Assembly (NCBI RefSeq): GCF_003002055.1
Contig: NZ_PVZF01000001.1
Span: 1-64,000 of the forward strand
Origin: Kineococcus rhizosphaerae
GTDB lineage: Bacteria; Actinomycetota; Actinomycetes; Actinomycetales; Kineococcaceae
Direction: 5' to 3'
DNA length: 64,000 nt
In this document: positions 52,052 through 60,992 of the stretch, piece by piece
Position numbering within the stretch: the first letter of the stretch is position 1
How the letters are laid out: each line of letters opens with the position of its first letter
Notes under the pieces: model-generated
Told to the model about the DNA's origin: nothing
What the model saw: the letters and a program-made list of their open reading frames with translations, nothing else
Database searches by the model: none
Program-made: the position numbers and the translations under genes

Positions 52052-55000
52052 ATGTCCGGTCCCACGTCGCGACGCCAGCGTCCCGCCTCCCGCCACCGCC
52101 CCTCCCGCGACGGCTCGCCGCGACGTCCCGGACCCGGCGCCCGCGCCCTGCCGGACGACCCGCGCGCGCACGCCCTCGCCCAGCGCCTGGCCGGGGTCTC
52201 GCTGCGTGACGAGGACCGGGTCCGCCGCCGGCTCGCCGGCCTCGCCCGGCGCCCCGCCGAGGCCTTCGAGTCCGAGCTGCCCGCCCTGGAGGAGCTCACC
52301 GCCACCGCCGAGGCCCGCACCGCGCGCCGGGCGGCGAGCGTGCCCGCGGTGCACTACCCCGAGCAGCTGCCGGTCAGCCAGGAGAAGGACCGCATCGCCG
52401 ACGCCCTGCGCGAGCACCAGGTGATCGTCGTGGCCGGTGAGACGGGGTCCGGCAAGACCACCCAGCTGCCCAAGGTCTGCCTCGAGATCGGCCGCGGGGT
52501 GCGCGGCCGGATCGGGCACACCCAGCCCCGGCGCATCGCCGCCCGCGCCGTCGCCGAACGCGTCGCCGAGGAACTGGGGACCGAGCTCGGCGGGACCGTC
52601 GGCTACGCCGTGCGGTTCACCGACACCGTCGGGGAGGACTCCCTCGTCAAGGTCATGACCGACGGGATCCTGCTGGCCGAGATCCAGCGCGACCCCGAGC
52701 TGCTGCAGTACGACACCCTCATCGTCGACGAGGCGCACGAACGCAGCCTCACGATCGACTTCCTCCTCGGCTACCTCGCCCAGCTCCTGCCGCGCCGGCC
52801 CGAGCTGAAGCTCGTCATCACCTCGGCGACCATCGACCCCGAACGGTTCTCCCGGCACTTCGGCGGGGCGCCGATCCTGGAGGTCTCCGGCCGCACCTAC
52901 CCCGTCGAGGTCCGCTACCGGCCCCTGCTGGCCGCCGAGCTCGCCGAGGAACTGCTCGGCGAGGACCTGGAGGAGGGCGAGACCCTCGACGCCGGTGACG
53001 ACGCGCTCGAGCAGCTCGTGGGCGACGACCGCGACCAGACCGAGGCGATCCTCGACGCCGTGCGCGAACTCGGTGCCGAGGGGCCGGGGGACGTCCTCGT
53101 GTTCCTGCCCGGGGAACGGGAGATCCGCGACACCGCCGAGGCCCTCGGGGACCTCGTGAAGGAGCGGGACTTCCGCGGCACCGAGATCCTGCCGCTGTTC
53201 GCGCGGTTGTCCGCCGAGGAGCAGCACCGCGTGTTCCGCCCGCACGGCAACCGGCGGATCGTGCTGGCCACCAACGTCGCCGAGACGTCGCTGACGGTCC
53301 CCGGGATCCGGTACGTCGTCGACGCCGGGACCGCGCGCATCTCCCGGTACTCGCACCGCACGAAGGTGCAGCGCCTCCCCGTGGAACGGATCTCGCAGGC
53401 CTCGGCGAACCAGCGCGCCGGGCGCTGCGGCCGTGTCGCCGACGGGATCTGCATCCGCCTGTACTCGCAGGCCGACTACGAGTCCCGCCCGGAGTTCACC
53501 GACCCCGAGATCCTGCGGACCAACCTGGCCGCCGTCATCCTGCAGATGGCCTCCCTCGGGCTGGGCGACATCGCGGCGTTCCCCTTCGTCGAACCGCCCG
53601 AGCGGCGGGCGATCACCGACGGTCTGGACCTGCTGGCCGAACTGGGCGCGCTCGAGCAGGCCCGGCCCACCGACCGCGGGGTCCCGCGCCTGACGCGCAC
53701 CGGGCGCGACCTGGCGAAGCTGCCGATCGACCCGCGGCTGGGGCGGATGGTGCTGGAGGCCCAGCGCAACGGCTGCCTGCGCGACGTCCTCGTCGTCGTC
53801 GCGGCCCTGTCGGTGCAGGACCCGCGCGAGCGGCCGCTGGAGCAGCGCGAACGGGCCGCCCAGCTGCACGCCAGGTTCCGCCACGAGAACTCCGACTTCC
53901 TGACGTACCTGAACCTGTGGTCGTACCTGCAGCACCTGCAGGCCGACCTGTCCAGCTCGGCGTTCCGGCGGCGGGTCAAGGCCGAGATGCTGCACTTCCT
54001 GCGCATCCGGGAGTGGCAGGACACCTACTCCCAGCTGCGTCGCGTCGTGCGGGACCTGGGGTTCGGCGTCGAGCGGCCCGAGTCCGCAGAACCCGGCGAG
54101 GGGGAGCTGTTCCCCGACCCCGGTTACGACGCCGACGCCGTGCACCGCTCCCTGCTCTCGGGGCTGCTGGGCAACATCGGGCTCAAGGACGTCCGCGAGG
54201 AGGCCGGGGGTTCGCGCCGCGAACCCCGCCGTGAACCCCGCCGCGAGTCCCGGCGCCAGCAGGTGGAGTACACCGGCGCCCGCGGGGCGAAGTTCGCGGT
54301 CTCGCCCGGGTCGGCGCTGGGCCGCAAGAACCCCGACTGGGTCGTGGCCGCCGAACTGGTCGAGACGTCGCGGTTGTGGGCGCGCGTCGTCGCCGGCATC
54401 GACCCGCGCTGGATCGAGCCGCTGGCCGAGCACGTCGTCAAGCGCACACACTCCGAACCCCGCTGGTCGCGCAAGCGGGCCGCCGTCGTCGCCAACGAGC
54501 GCGTCACCCTCTACGGGGTCCCCGTCGTCGCCTCCCGGACCGTGCCCTACGGCGGCATCGACCCCGAACTGTCGCGGGACCTGTTCCTGCGCAACGCCCT
54601 CGTGGAGGGCGACTTCGAGACCCGGCACGCGTTCTTCCACCGCAACCGCGAACTGCTCGCCGAGGCCGAGGAGCTGGAGAACCGCGCCCGCCGCCGCGAC
54701 ATCGTCGTCGACGACGAGGTGCTCTTCGCGTTCTACGACGCGCGGGTGCCCGCCGACGTCGTCTCCGGCCGGCACTTCGACGCCTGGTGGAAGGACGCCC
54801 GGCGCACCGACCCCGACCTGCTCACGTTCGACCCGGCCATGCTGGTCACCGAGGAGGACGTGGTCAGCGAGGAGCAGTTCCCCCTGACCTGGCGCCAGGG
54901 GGACCTCGACCTCGCGCTGGAGTACGTCTTCGACCCCGGTTCGGCCGCGGACGGGGTGAGCGTCGACGTGCCCGTCGAGGTCGTCAACCGCTTCGACGAC

Positions 55001-56236
55001 CGCGACCTGCTGTGGCAGGTCCCCGGTTTCCGGCTCGACCTCGTGACGGCCATGATCCGCGCGCTGCCCAAGGAACTGCGCAAGAACCTCGCCCCCGCAC
55101 CGGACAAGGCCGCCCGCTTCCTCGAGCGGGTCCAGCCGCACCACGAGCAGTTCTGGCCCGCGTGGGAGCGCGAGCTGCCGCGGCTGGGGGACGGCACCGA
55201 GATCTACGAGCAGGACGTCGACTGGTCCAAGGTCCCCGGCCACCTGCGCCCGACGTTCCGCGTCCGCGGCGCCGACGGGTCGGTCATCGCCGCGGGCAAG
55301 GACTTCCCGCGGCTGCGCGCGCAGCTGGAGTCGACCGTCGAGGAGACCCTGACGGCGGCCGCCGACGAGGTGCAGCGCACGGGGGAGACGTCGTGGGCGA
55401 ACCTGCCCGCGCGCATCGAGACCACCCACACCAGCGTGGTGCGCGGCAGCGACGTCACCTCGTTCCCGGCCCTGGTGGACGAGGGCACCAGCGTGGGGTT
55501 GCGCACGTTCCCGAGCGTCGGGCAGGCCCGGACCGCGCACCGCGAGGGCGTGCTGCGCCTGCTGCTGCTGGCGCTGCCCTCACCCGCGAAGGCCGTCCTG
55601 GACGGACTGGCGAACGACGCGAAGCTGCTGCTGGCCCGCGCCCCGCACGGGAACGCGGCCGCGGTCGTCGCCGACGCCGCGCACGCCGCGGCCGCGCAGC
55701 TGCTCGACGCGGCGCACGGGGCCGACGTCCGTTCCGCCGAGGAGTTCGAGCGTCTCGTGCAGACCGTGCGGCCGCGGTTCGCGGACCTCACCGCGACCGC
55801 CGTCGACCGGACGCTGCGGGTCCTGCGCACGGCCGCGGCGGTCGAGAAGAACATCTCCCGCACCTCCAGCCTGGTCCTCGTCCCCTCGCTGGCCGACGTC
55901 CGGGAGCAGTTCACCGGGCTCGTGCACGCGGGGTTCGTGGCCGAGACGGGGGTCGACCGGCTGCCGGACCTGCTGCGCTACCTGCAGGGGATCGACCGCC
56001 GGCTCGCGACGATGCCGGACAACCCGCAGCGCGACCGGGTGCGGATGGCCGAGTTCGCCCGCGTCCGGGACGAGTGGGCCGCCCGGGTGCGGCGCGCGGG
56101 GGAGCCGGTGCCGCCGGACCTGGCCCGGATCCGCTGGACCCTGGAGGAACTGCGCCTGCAGAAGTTCGCGCCGGGCGTCCCCACGGCCCACCCCGTGAGC
56201 GACGAGCGCGTCCTGAAGGCCCTCGCCGACCTCTGA
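52052..56236 (+). CDS. hrpA: ATP-dependent RNA helicase HrpA
   Basis: 1394 residues, full-length HrpA (about 1300). Walker A GETGSGKTTQL near 129, DEAH (VDEAHERSL) near 228, SATID, and motif VI QRAGRCGR. C-terminal OB-like and DUF3418 regions follow. HrpA unwinds RNA and helps rescue stalled ribosomes in E. coli. A short Arg-rich RREP repeat lies near residue 722. ATG start close to the -10 box gives a short leader. Confidence 0.93.
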   Translation: MSGPTSRRQRPASRHRPSRDGSPRRPGPGARALPDDPRAHALAQRLAGVSLRDEDRVRRRLAGLARRPAEAFESELPALEELTATAEARTARRAASVPAVHYPEQLPVSQEKDRIADALREHQVIVVAGETGSGKTTQLPKVCLEIGRGVRGRIGHTQPRRIAARAVAERVAEELGTELGGTVGYAVRFTDTVGEDSLVKVMTDGILLAEIQRDPELLQYDTLIVDEAHERSLTIDFLLGYLAQLLPRRPELKLVITSATIDPERFSRHFGGAPILEVSGRTYPVEVRYRPLLAAELAEELLGEDLEEGETLDAGDDALEQLVGDDRDQTEAILDAVRELGAEGPGDVLVFLPGEREIRDTAEALGDLVKERDFRGTEILPLFARLSAEEQHRVFRPHGNRRIVLATNVAETSLTVPGIRYVVDAGTARISRYSHRTKVQRLPVERISQASANQRAGRCGRVADGICIRLYSQADYESRPEFTDPEILRTNLAAVILQMASLGLGDIAAFPFVEPPERRAITDGLDLLAELGALEQARPTDRGVPRLTRTGRDLAKLPIDPRLGRMVLEAQRNGCLRDVLVVVAALSVQDPRERPLEQRERAAQLHARFRHENSDFLTYLNLWSYLQHLQADLSSSAFRRRVKAEMLHFLRIREWQDTYSQLRRVVRDLGFGVERPESAEPGEGELFPDPGYDADAVHRSLLSGLLGNIGLKDVREEAGGSRREPRREPRRESRRQQVEYTGARGAKFAVSPGSALGRKNPDWVVAAELVETSRLWARVVAGIDPRWIEPLAEHVVKRTHSEPRWSRKRAAVVANERVTLYGVPVVASRTVPYGGIDPELSRDLFLRNALVEGDFETRHAFFHRNRELLAEAEELENRARRRDIVVDDEVLFAFYDARVPADVVSGRHFDAWWKDARRTDPDLLTFDPAMLVTEEDVVSEEQFPLTWRQGDLDLALEYVFDPGSAADGVSVDVPVEVVNRFDDRDLLWQVPGFRLDLVTAMIRALPKELRKNLAPAPDKAARFLERVQPHHEQFWPAWERELPRLGDGTEIYEQDVDWSKVPGHLRPTFRVRGADGSVIAAGKDFPRLRAQLESTVEETLTAAADEVQRTGETSWANLPARIETTHTSVVRGSDVTSFPALVDEGTSVGLRTFPSVGQARTAHREGVLRLLLLALPSPAKAVLDGLANDAKLLLARAPHGNAAAVVADAAHAAAAQLLDAAHGADVRSAEEFERLVQTVRPRFADLTATAVDRTLRVLRTAAAVEKNISRTSSLVLVPSLADVREQFTGLVHAGFVAETGVDRLPDLLRYLQGIDRRLATMPDNPQRDRVRMAEFARVRDEWAARVRRAGEPVPPDLARIRWTLEELRLQKFAPGVPTAHPVSDERVLKALADL
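54215..54250 (+). repeat. Three 12-bp tandem repeats coding RREP/RRES
   Basis: CGCCG(C/T)GAACCC twice, then CGCCGCGAGTCC, in frame inside hrpA. It marks a basic linker between the helicase core and the C-terminal domains. Confidence 0.75.
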
Positions 56237-56249
56237 GCGGTCACCACCG

Positions 56250-56312
56250 CGCCGAAGGCACACCTCCCGCCTCCGAAACCGCTGGAGGAGGGCGGGAGGT
56301 GTGCCTTCGGCG
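56250..56312. terminator. Two-way terminator between hrpA and SDR genes
   Basis: A perfect 22-bp stem: 56250-56271 (starts CGCCGAAGGCACACC) pairs with 56291-56312, with short CTCC/GGAG pairing at the tip. It lies between convergent genes and would stop transcription from both sides. Confidence 0.85.
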
Positions 56313-56323
56313 GGGTCCGGAGG

Positions 56324-57079
56324 TCAGTGGGCGGCGTACCCGCCGTCGACGAGGTGGTAGGACCCCGTCACGAAGCTCGCGGCGTCGCTGGCCAGGAACG
56401 CGGTCAGGGCCGCGACCTCCTCGGGCGTCCCGAGCCGGCCGGTGGCGTGCTGGGCGGCGAGGGCGGTCTTGGCGTCGTCGGTCAGGTTCGCGTCCAGCAG
56501 GGGGGTGCTGATGAACCCCGGGCCGATCGCGTTGACGCGCACGCCCCGGCCCGAGTACTCCAGCGCGGCGGTCTTCGTCAGGCCGACGACGGCGTGCTTG
56601 GAGGTGACGTAGGCGCTGGACGCCTGGATGCCGACGCTGCCGAGCACCGAGGCCATGTTCACGATGGAACCGCCGCCCGCGGCGAGCATCGCGGGGATCT
56701 GCGCCTTGAGGCCGTAGAACACCGCGTTGAGGTTGACGTCGATGACCTTGTGCCAGGACTCCAGGGAGTACTCGGCGACCGGCACGGCCTCGCCGCCGAT
56801 GCCGGCGTTGTTGACGGCGACCTTCAGCGGCGCCAGCTCACCGGCGGCGGCGACCATCGCGACGTTGGTGTCGTACTCGGCGACGTTCCCGGCGAACGCC
56901 CGTGCGGTGCCGCCGGCAGCGGTGATCTCGGCGGCGACGCGTTCGGCGGCCTCGCCGGACAGGTCGGCGACGAGGACGGCGGCGCCGCCGCGCGCCAGTT
57001 CGAGGGCGACGGCGCGGCCGATGCCGGAACCGCCGCCGGTGACGATCGCCGAGCGGTCGGCGAGGTCGTAGGTGGCCAT
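56324..57079 (-). CDS. Short-chain dehydrogenase/reductase
   Basis: 251 residues, classical SDR: cofactor loop TGGGSGIGRAVALELARGG, NNAGIGG, catalytic Ser and YVTSK (Tyr-x3-Lys), and C-terminal TGSYHLVDGGYAAH. Oxidises or reduces an alcohol/ketone with NAD(P). The ATG at 57079 follows GGAGA; an ATG six residues upstream is less likely. Substrate unknown. A palindrome upstream may be an operator. Confidence 0.88.
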   Translation of the reverse strand: MATYDLADRSAIVTGGGSGIGRAVALELARGGAAVLVADLSGEAAERVAAEITAAGGTARAFAGNVAEYDTNVAMVAAAGELAPLKVAVNNAGIGGEAVPVAEYSLESWHKVIDVNLNAVFYGLKAQIPAMLAAGGGSIVNMASVLGSVGIQASSAYVTSKHAVVGLTKTAALEYSGRGVRVNAIGPGFISTPLLDANLTDDAKTALAAQHATGRLGTPEEVAALTAFLASDAASFVTGSYHLVDGGYAAH

Positions 57080-57102
57080 GGGATCTCCTCTGATCATGTG
57101 TT

Positions 57103-57132
57103 CGACAGGTGTCGGGCAACACTCCGACTGTA
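57103..57132 (-). promoter_or_regulatory. SDR promoter with palindrome
   Basis: On the minus strand TACAGT (57132-57127) is a -10 candidate; CGACA-GG-TGTCG (57103-57114) lies between it and the SDR start at 57079, near the expected transcript start, and may bind a repressor. Confidence 0.35.
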
Positions 57133-57192
57133 CGCCTGACGAACGACCTCACCCCGGCCGGGTCGTAGGCTGCTCGTCCGGACGGACGAACG

Positions 57193-57798
57193 GTGAGGGG
57201 CGGGACCACGGTGGTGACGGCGGGCGAGCAGGTCGTCAGCACCCGGGTCCTGACGGTCCCCAACGCGCTGAGCGCCCTGCGGCTGCTGCTCGTCCCCGTC
57301 TTCGCCGTCCTCATCGTCGACGGGCAGGACGGCTGGGCGCTGGCCGTCCTCGCCGTCAGCGGGGCCAGCGACTACCTCGACGGCAACCTCGCCCGCCGCT
57401 GGAACCAGGTCACCCGGCTCGGGCAGGTGCTCGACCCCTTCGCCGACCGCCTCTACATCCTCACGACGCTGCTCGGCCTGGCCTACCGCGGGCTCATCCC
57501 CTGGTGGCTCGTCCTCGTCCTCGTCGCCCGCGACGCCACGATGGTCTGCACGCTGCCGGTGCTCGCCCGCCTCGGCCACAGCGCCCTGCCCGTGCACTTC
57601 CTCGGCAAGGCCGGCACGTTCTGCCTGCTCTACGCCTTCCCGCTGCTGCTGCTGGGCGAGCTCTCGCAGACCCTCGCCCTCGTCGCGGGGGCGCTCGGCT
57701 GGGCCTTCGCCCTGTGGGGCACCGGGTTGTACTGGTGGGCGGGCATCCTCTACGTCCGGCAGGTCGCCCAGCTGTGGCGGGCCGAGCACCGCCCGTGA
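57193..57798 (+). CDS. CDP-alcohol phosphatidyltransferase (PgsA2/Rv1822-like)
   Basis: 201 residues, about five membrane helices. The family motif D-x2-D-G-x2-A-R-x8-G-x3-D-x3-D is intact in SDYLDGNLARRWNQVTRLGQ followed by VLDPFADR. It transfers a phosphatidyl group from CDP-diacylglycerol to an alcohol; cardiolipin or phosphatidylglycerophosphate synthase are the options. Position before two DUF881 genes equals Rv1822. GTG start; stop overlaps the next gene. Confidence 0.85.
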   Translation: MRGGTTVVTAGEQVVSTRVLTVPNALSALRLLLVPVFAVLIVDGQDGWALAVLAVSGASDYLDGNLARRWNQVTRLGQVLDPFADRLYILTTLLGLAYRGLIPWWLVLVLVARDATMVCTLPVLARLGHSALPVHFLGKAGTFCLLYAFPLLLLGELSQTLALVAGALGWAFALWGTGLYWWAGILYVRQVAQLWRAEHRP

Positions 57799-58664
57799 AA
57801 CCGCCCCTGAAGCTGCCGGTGAGGCTGCCCCGGCTCCCCGTCCACTTCGACCCCGACCGCGACCCCGCCGCGAGCACGCGGCTGCTCACCGAGGTCATGA
57901 CCCGGCCCCTGGACCCCGGCTACGCCGCCGCGGCACGCCGCCGGGCCGAGTCCGGGGAGCCGCCCGCCCGCCGGCACCGCGTCGTGACGGTCGCGGCGCT
58001 GTGCGCCATCGGCGCGCTCTTCGCGGCCGCCGGGATCCGGGCCGCGGCCGCCGAACCGGCCGCCGACCGGGGCCGGGCCCAGCTCGCGCAGCGCATCGAG
58101 GACGGCACCGCCCGCGCCGACGCCCTCGCCGCGCAGGCCGCCGAGCTGCAGGCCGGCAACGCCCGGCTCGCCGCGCAGCTCGGCGGCGCGCCCGCCGCGT
58201 CGGCCGACGCGCGGTCCGCCGGGCTCGAGGTCGCCGCCGCCGCGACGGCCGTCACGGGACCGGGCGTGCAGGTCGTCCTCGACGACGCGCCCACGGCCGC
58301 CGAGGCGGGCGGCACCTCGGGCCGCGTCGTGGACCGCGACGTCCAGCTCGTCGTCAACGGCCTGTGGGCCTCGGGGGCCGAGGCCGTGGCGATCAACGGG
58401 CAGCGGCTCGGCGCCCTGTCCTCCATCCGGGCCGCCGGTCAGGCCGTCCTCGTCGACTACCGGCCCCTGACCCTGCCGTACACCGTCTCGGCCGTCGGGG
58501 ACCCCGCCGCGGTGCAGACGGCGTTCGCGACGTCGGTGGCCGGGCGCTACCTGCAGGTCCTGCGCGACAACTACGGCATCCGCACCCGGGTCTCGACCGC
58601 CGACCACCTCGAGCTGCCCGCCGCGCGGCTCGAGGTCCGGTTCGCGCAGCCGCAGGGCCAGTAG
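57795..58664 (+). CDS. DUF881 membrane protein (Rv1823-like)
   Basis: 289 residues. A basic N-terminal cytosolic part, one membrane helix (about 63-82), a coiled coil (about 88-130) and the DUF881 domain (TGPGVQVVLDDAP, VVNGLWASGAEAVAINGQRL, YLQVLRDNYGIRTRVS). DUF881 proteins pair with the small basic protein below; the role is unknown but probably linked to the envelope or division. GTG start overlaps the phosphatidyltransferase. Confidence 0.85.
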   Translation: MKPPLKLPVRLPRLPVHFDPDRDPAASTRLLTEVMTRPLDPGYAAAARRRAESGEPPARRHRVVTVAALCAIGALFAAAGIRAAAAEPAADRGRAQLAQRIEDGTARADALAAQAAELQAGNARLAAQLGGAPAASADARSAGLEVAAAATAVTGPGVQVVLDDAPTAAEAGGTSGRVVDRDVQLVVNGLWASGAEAVAINGQRLGALSSIRAAGQAVLVDYRPLTLPYTVSAVGDPAAVQTAFATSVAGRYLQVLRDNYGIRTRVSTADHLELPAARLEVRFAQPQGQ

Positions 58665-58667
58665 GGT
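58662..58667 (+). promoter_or_regulatory. -10 box before the small ORF and sbp
   Basis: TAGGGT over the DUF881 stop, eight bases before a GTG at 58676: a leaderless-type promoter. Confidence 0.45.
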
Positions 58668-58675
58668 TCCGCGTC

Positions 58676-58783
58676 GTGGACGAGGATCGGCGCGTCGGCG
58701 CCCGCAGGCCGTCGACACCCCGCAGACCCCGCGGACCCCTGGGACGTCGTGCGGAGCGCGCGGACGGAGGGTCGGGCCGGTGA
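58676..58783 (+). CDS. Possible 35-residue Arg-rich leader peptide
   Basis: A GTG placed eight bases after TAGGGT opens 35 codons, about a third of them Arg, ending in GTGA that overlaps the start of the small basic protein gene. Both features suggest real translation and coupling. No homologue recognised; composition is low complexity. Confidence 0.35.
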   Translation: MDEDRRVGARRPSTPRRPRGPLGRRAERADGGSGR

Positions 58784-59112
58784 TCGCAGCCCTCGGGCTC
58801 GTCGTGGGCGTCGTCGTCGGGGTGCTCCTGCACCCCGAGGTGCCGGTGGCCCTGCAGCCCTACCTGCCGATCGCCGTCGTGGCGGCCCTCGACGCCGTCT
58901 TCGGCGGGTTGCGGGCCGTGCTCGACGGGATCTTCGACGACAAGGTCTTCGTCGTCTCCTTCGCCTCCAACGCGGTCGTGGCCGCCCTCATCGTCTACCT
59001 CGGCGACCAGCTCGGCGTCGGTTCGCAGCTGTCGACGGGCGTCGTGGTCGTCCTCGGCGTCCGCATCTTCTCCAACGTCGCAGCCATCCGGCGGCACCTG
59101 TTCAACGCATGA
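58780..59112 (+). CDS. sbp: Small basic protein Sbp (DUF1290, Rv1824-like)
   Basis: 110 residues, three membrane helices: LGLVVGVVVGVLLHPEVPV, YLPIAVVAALDAVFGG and the C-terminal VVVVLGVRIFSNVAAIRRHLF. DUF1290 family, found between two DUF881 genes in many Gram-positives. Function unknown. GTG start overlaps the small ORF, stop overlaps the next gene (ATGA). Confidence 0.88.
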   Translation: MIAALGLVVGVVVGVLLHPEVPVALQPYLPIAVVAALDAVFGGLRAVLDGIFDDKVFVVSFASNAVVAALIVYLGDQLGVGSQLSTGVVVVLGVRIFSNVAAIRRHLFNA

Positions 59113-59894
59113 GCACGCCCGCACCGACCCCCGCACCCGGGACCGCACCGGCGCCCGGCCCCCGCGCGAACCCGTGGCGGCGGTTGTGGCGCGCCGCGGG
59201 CCCGCGCGCCACCCGGGGCCAGCTCCTGGCGGGGGTCCTGTGCGCCGCCCTCGGCTTCGGGGTCGTCGTGCAGGTGCGGCAGACGAACGTGTCGGGGCTG
59301 GCCGACCTGCGCGAGAGCGACCTCGTGCGGATCCTGGACGACACCACCGAACGCGGCGACCGGCTCGCGGGGGAGGTGCAGGACCTGCAGGCCACGCGGC
59401 AGCGGCTGACGCAGGGCTCGGACCAGGCCCAGGCCGCCGCGGACGCCGCCGCCGCGCGCGCCCAGGAGTACGGGCTGCTCGCCGGAACCCTGGCCGCGCA
59501 CGGACCGGGCATCGTGGCGACGATCACCGATCCCGGCGCGAAGCTGCGCTCGACGAACCTCATCCAGCTCGTCCAAGAGCTGCGCGACTCCGGGGCCGAG
59601 GCCGTCCAGGTCGGGACCGCGCGGGTCGTGGCCCAGACGGCGTTCACGGACGGCAGCGGCGGGGTGCTCGTCGACGGCGTGCTGCAACGGTCCCCGTACG
59701 TCGTGACGGTCGTCGGCGACCCCTCGACCCTGGCCACGGCCATGGACATCCCCGGCGGGGTCCGCGAGACGCTGCGCTCGGCCGGAGCCGACCTCGTCGT
59801 GGACCAGGCCCCCGGCCCCGACGGTGTGCGGGTGACCGCCTTGCACGCCGTCTCGGCGCCTCAGTACGCTCGCCCGGCGTCACCGGCGCCGTGA
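59109..59894 (+). CDS. Second DUF881 membrane protein (Rv1825-like)
   Basis: 261 residues. Pro/Ala-rich cytosolic start, one membrane helix (about 39-56), coiled coil (about 75-115) and DUF881 domain (GPGIVATITDPG, STNLIQLVQELRDSGAEAVQVG, VVTVVGDPSTLATAMDIPGG). Paralogue of the gene at 57795. ATG start overlaps sbp. Confidence 0.86.
   Translation: MSTPAPTPAPGTAPAPGPRANPWRRLWRAAGPRATRGQLLAGVLCAALGFGVVVQVRQTNVSGLADLRESDLVRILDDTTERGDRLAGEVQDLQATRQRLTQGSDQAQAAADAAAARAQEYGLLAGTLAAHGPGIVATITDPGAKLRSTNLIQLVQELRDSGAEAVQVGTARVVAQTAFTDGSGGVLVDGVLQRSPYVVTVVGDPSTLATAMDIPGGVRETLRSAGADLVVDQAPGPDGVRVTALHAVSAPQYARPASPAP
59841..59870 (+). promoter_or_regulatory. gcvH promoter
   Basis: TTGCAC (59841-59846), 18 bases, TACGCT (59865-59870), inside the end of the DUF881 gene. 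It gives a leader of about 50 bases with AGGAG before the gcvH ATG. Confidence 0.45.
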
Positions 59895-59926
59895 CGCACC
59901 CCCCTTCCCGAGGAGCCCTCCGCACC

Positions 59927-60310
59927 ATGTCGAACGTCCCCGCCGACCTGCGGTACACCAGCGAGCACGAGTGGGTGCGCGTCGAGGCCGACGGCACCGT
60001 GCGCGTCGGCATCACCGACCACGCCCAGGACCAGCTCGGTGACGTCGTCTACGTCTCGCTGCCGGCCGAGGGGGAGACGGTCAGCGCGGGCGGTTCCTGC
60101 GGCGAGGTCGAGTCGACCAAGAGCGTCAGCGACATCACCGCACCCGTCTCGGGCACGGTCACGGCGCACAACCCCGGGCTGGAGACCCGCCCGGACCTCG
60201 TCAACACCGACCCCTACGGCGACGGCTGGATGTTCACCCTCACCCCGGACGACGCCGCGCAGGTCGAGGGGCTGCTCGACGCGGCGGCCTACGCCGCGCA
60301 CGTCGGCTGA
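59927..60310 (+). CDS. gcvH: Glycine cleavage system H protein
   Basis: 127 residues. Lipoyl domain with the lipoylated Lys65 in VESTKSVSDI; typical start YTSEHEWV. Carries the aminomethyl group between the P, T and L proteins of glycine cleavage. The other gcv genes are not in the window, as in M. tuberculosis (Rv1826 before garA). Confidence 0.96.
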   Translation: MSNVPADLRYTSEHEWVRVEADGTVRVGITDHAQDQLGDVVYVSLPAEGETVSAGGSCGEVESTKSVSDITAPVSGTVTAHNPGLETRPDLVNTDPYGDGWMFTLTPDDAAQVEGLLDAAAYAAHVG

Positions 60311-60362
60311 CGCCCGCGACCGTCCACGGCCCCCGCCCGGGCGAACACGCGCGACACGCGGG

Positions 60363-60391
60363 CTGACCTGCGCGTCGACCCCGGCTAGGGT
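60363..60391 (+). promoter_or_regulatory. garA promoter
   Basis: CTGACC (60363-60368), 17 bases, TAGGGT (60386-60391). The garA ATG follows about 70 bases later with a GAGAGG ribosome site. Confidence 0.45.
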
Positions 60392-60467
60392 GGCCTACGA
60401 AGTTCCGAACGTGACGACCGGTCGGCAGACCGTGCTCACGTGCACCATCAGCGAGAGGTGGGTGTCG

Positions 60468-60992
60468 ATGTCTGCGCCGGGTTCCGAGCCGACCGGTGGG
60501 CCGAGCGACCGGCCGGACGAGGGGACCGCCCCGGACCGTCCCGCTCCCGAACGTCCCGTCGACTCCACGATGTCCTTCGCCGGGCTCGCCGTCCCGGAGG
60601 TCCACGAGGCCGCCGACCGCGGGCTGACCAGCGACGACACCGAGGCCATCGAGGCGCTGCCCGCCGGGTCGGCGCTGCTCGTGGTCCGTCGCGGGCCGAA
60701 CGCCGGGTCGCGCTTCCTGCTCGACGCCGAGCGGACCTCCGCGGGGCGGCACCAGACGAGCGACATCTTCCTCGACGACGTCACGGTCTCGCGCAAGCAC
60801 GCTGAGTTCCTGCGCGCGCCCGACCCGGCGACGGGCCCGGGGTTCCGGGTGCGCGACGTCGGCAGCCTCAACGGCACGTACGTCAACCGCGAGCGCATCG
60901 ACGACGTCCTGCTGAGCGCGGGCGACGAGGTGCAGATCGGCAAGTACCGCCTGGAGTTCCACCCCAGCCCCCGCGTGGCGGGCCGCTCGTGA
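60468..60992 (+). CDS. garA: FHA-domain regulator GarA/OdhI
   Basis: 174 residues. C-terminal FHA domain: GPNAGSRFLLD, AGRHQTSDIFLDDVTVSRKHAEF, GSLNGTYVNRE. GarA/OdhI binds and inhibits 2-oxoglutarate dehydrogenase and acts on glutamate metabolism until phosphorylated by PknB/PknG on Thr in an ETTSVF motif. Here the corresponding spot is DSTMSF (residues 32-37), so the first Thr is Ser and the second Thr34 remains. The N-terminal tail is longer and Pro-rich. The stop overlaps the MerR gene. Confidence 0.9.
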   Translation: MSAPGSEPTGGPSDRPDEGTAPDRPAPERPVDSTMSFAGLAVPEVHEAADRGLTSDDTEAIEALPAGSALLVVRRGPNAGSRFLLDAERTSAGRHQTSDIFLDDVTVSRKHAEFLRAPDPATGPGFRVRDVGSLNGTYVNRERIDDVLLSAGDEVQIGKYRLEFHPSPRVAGRS

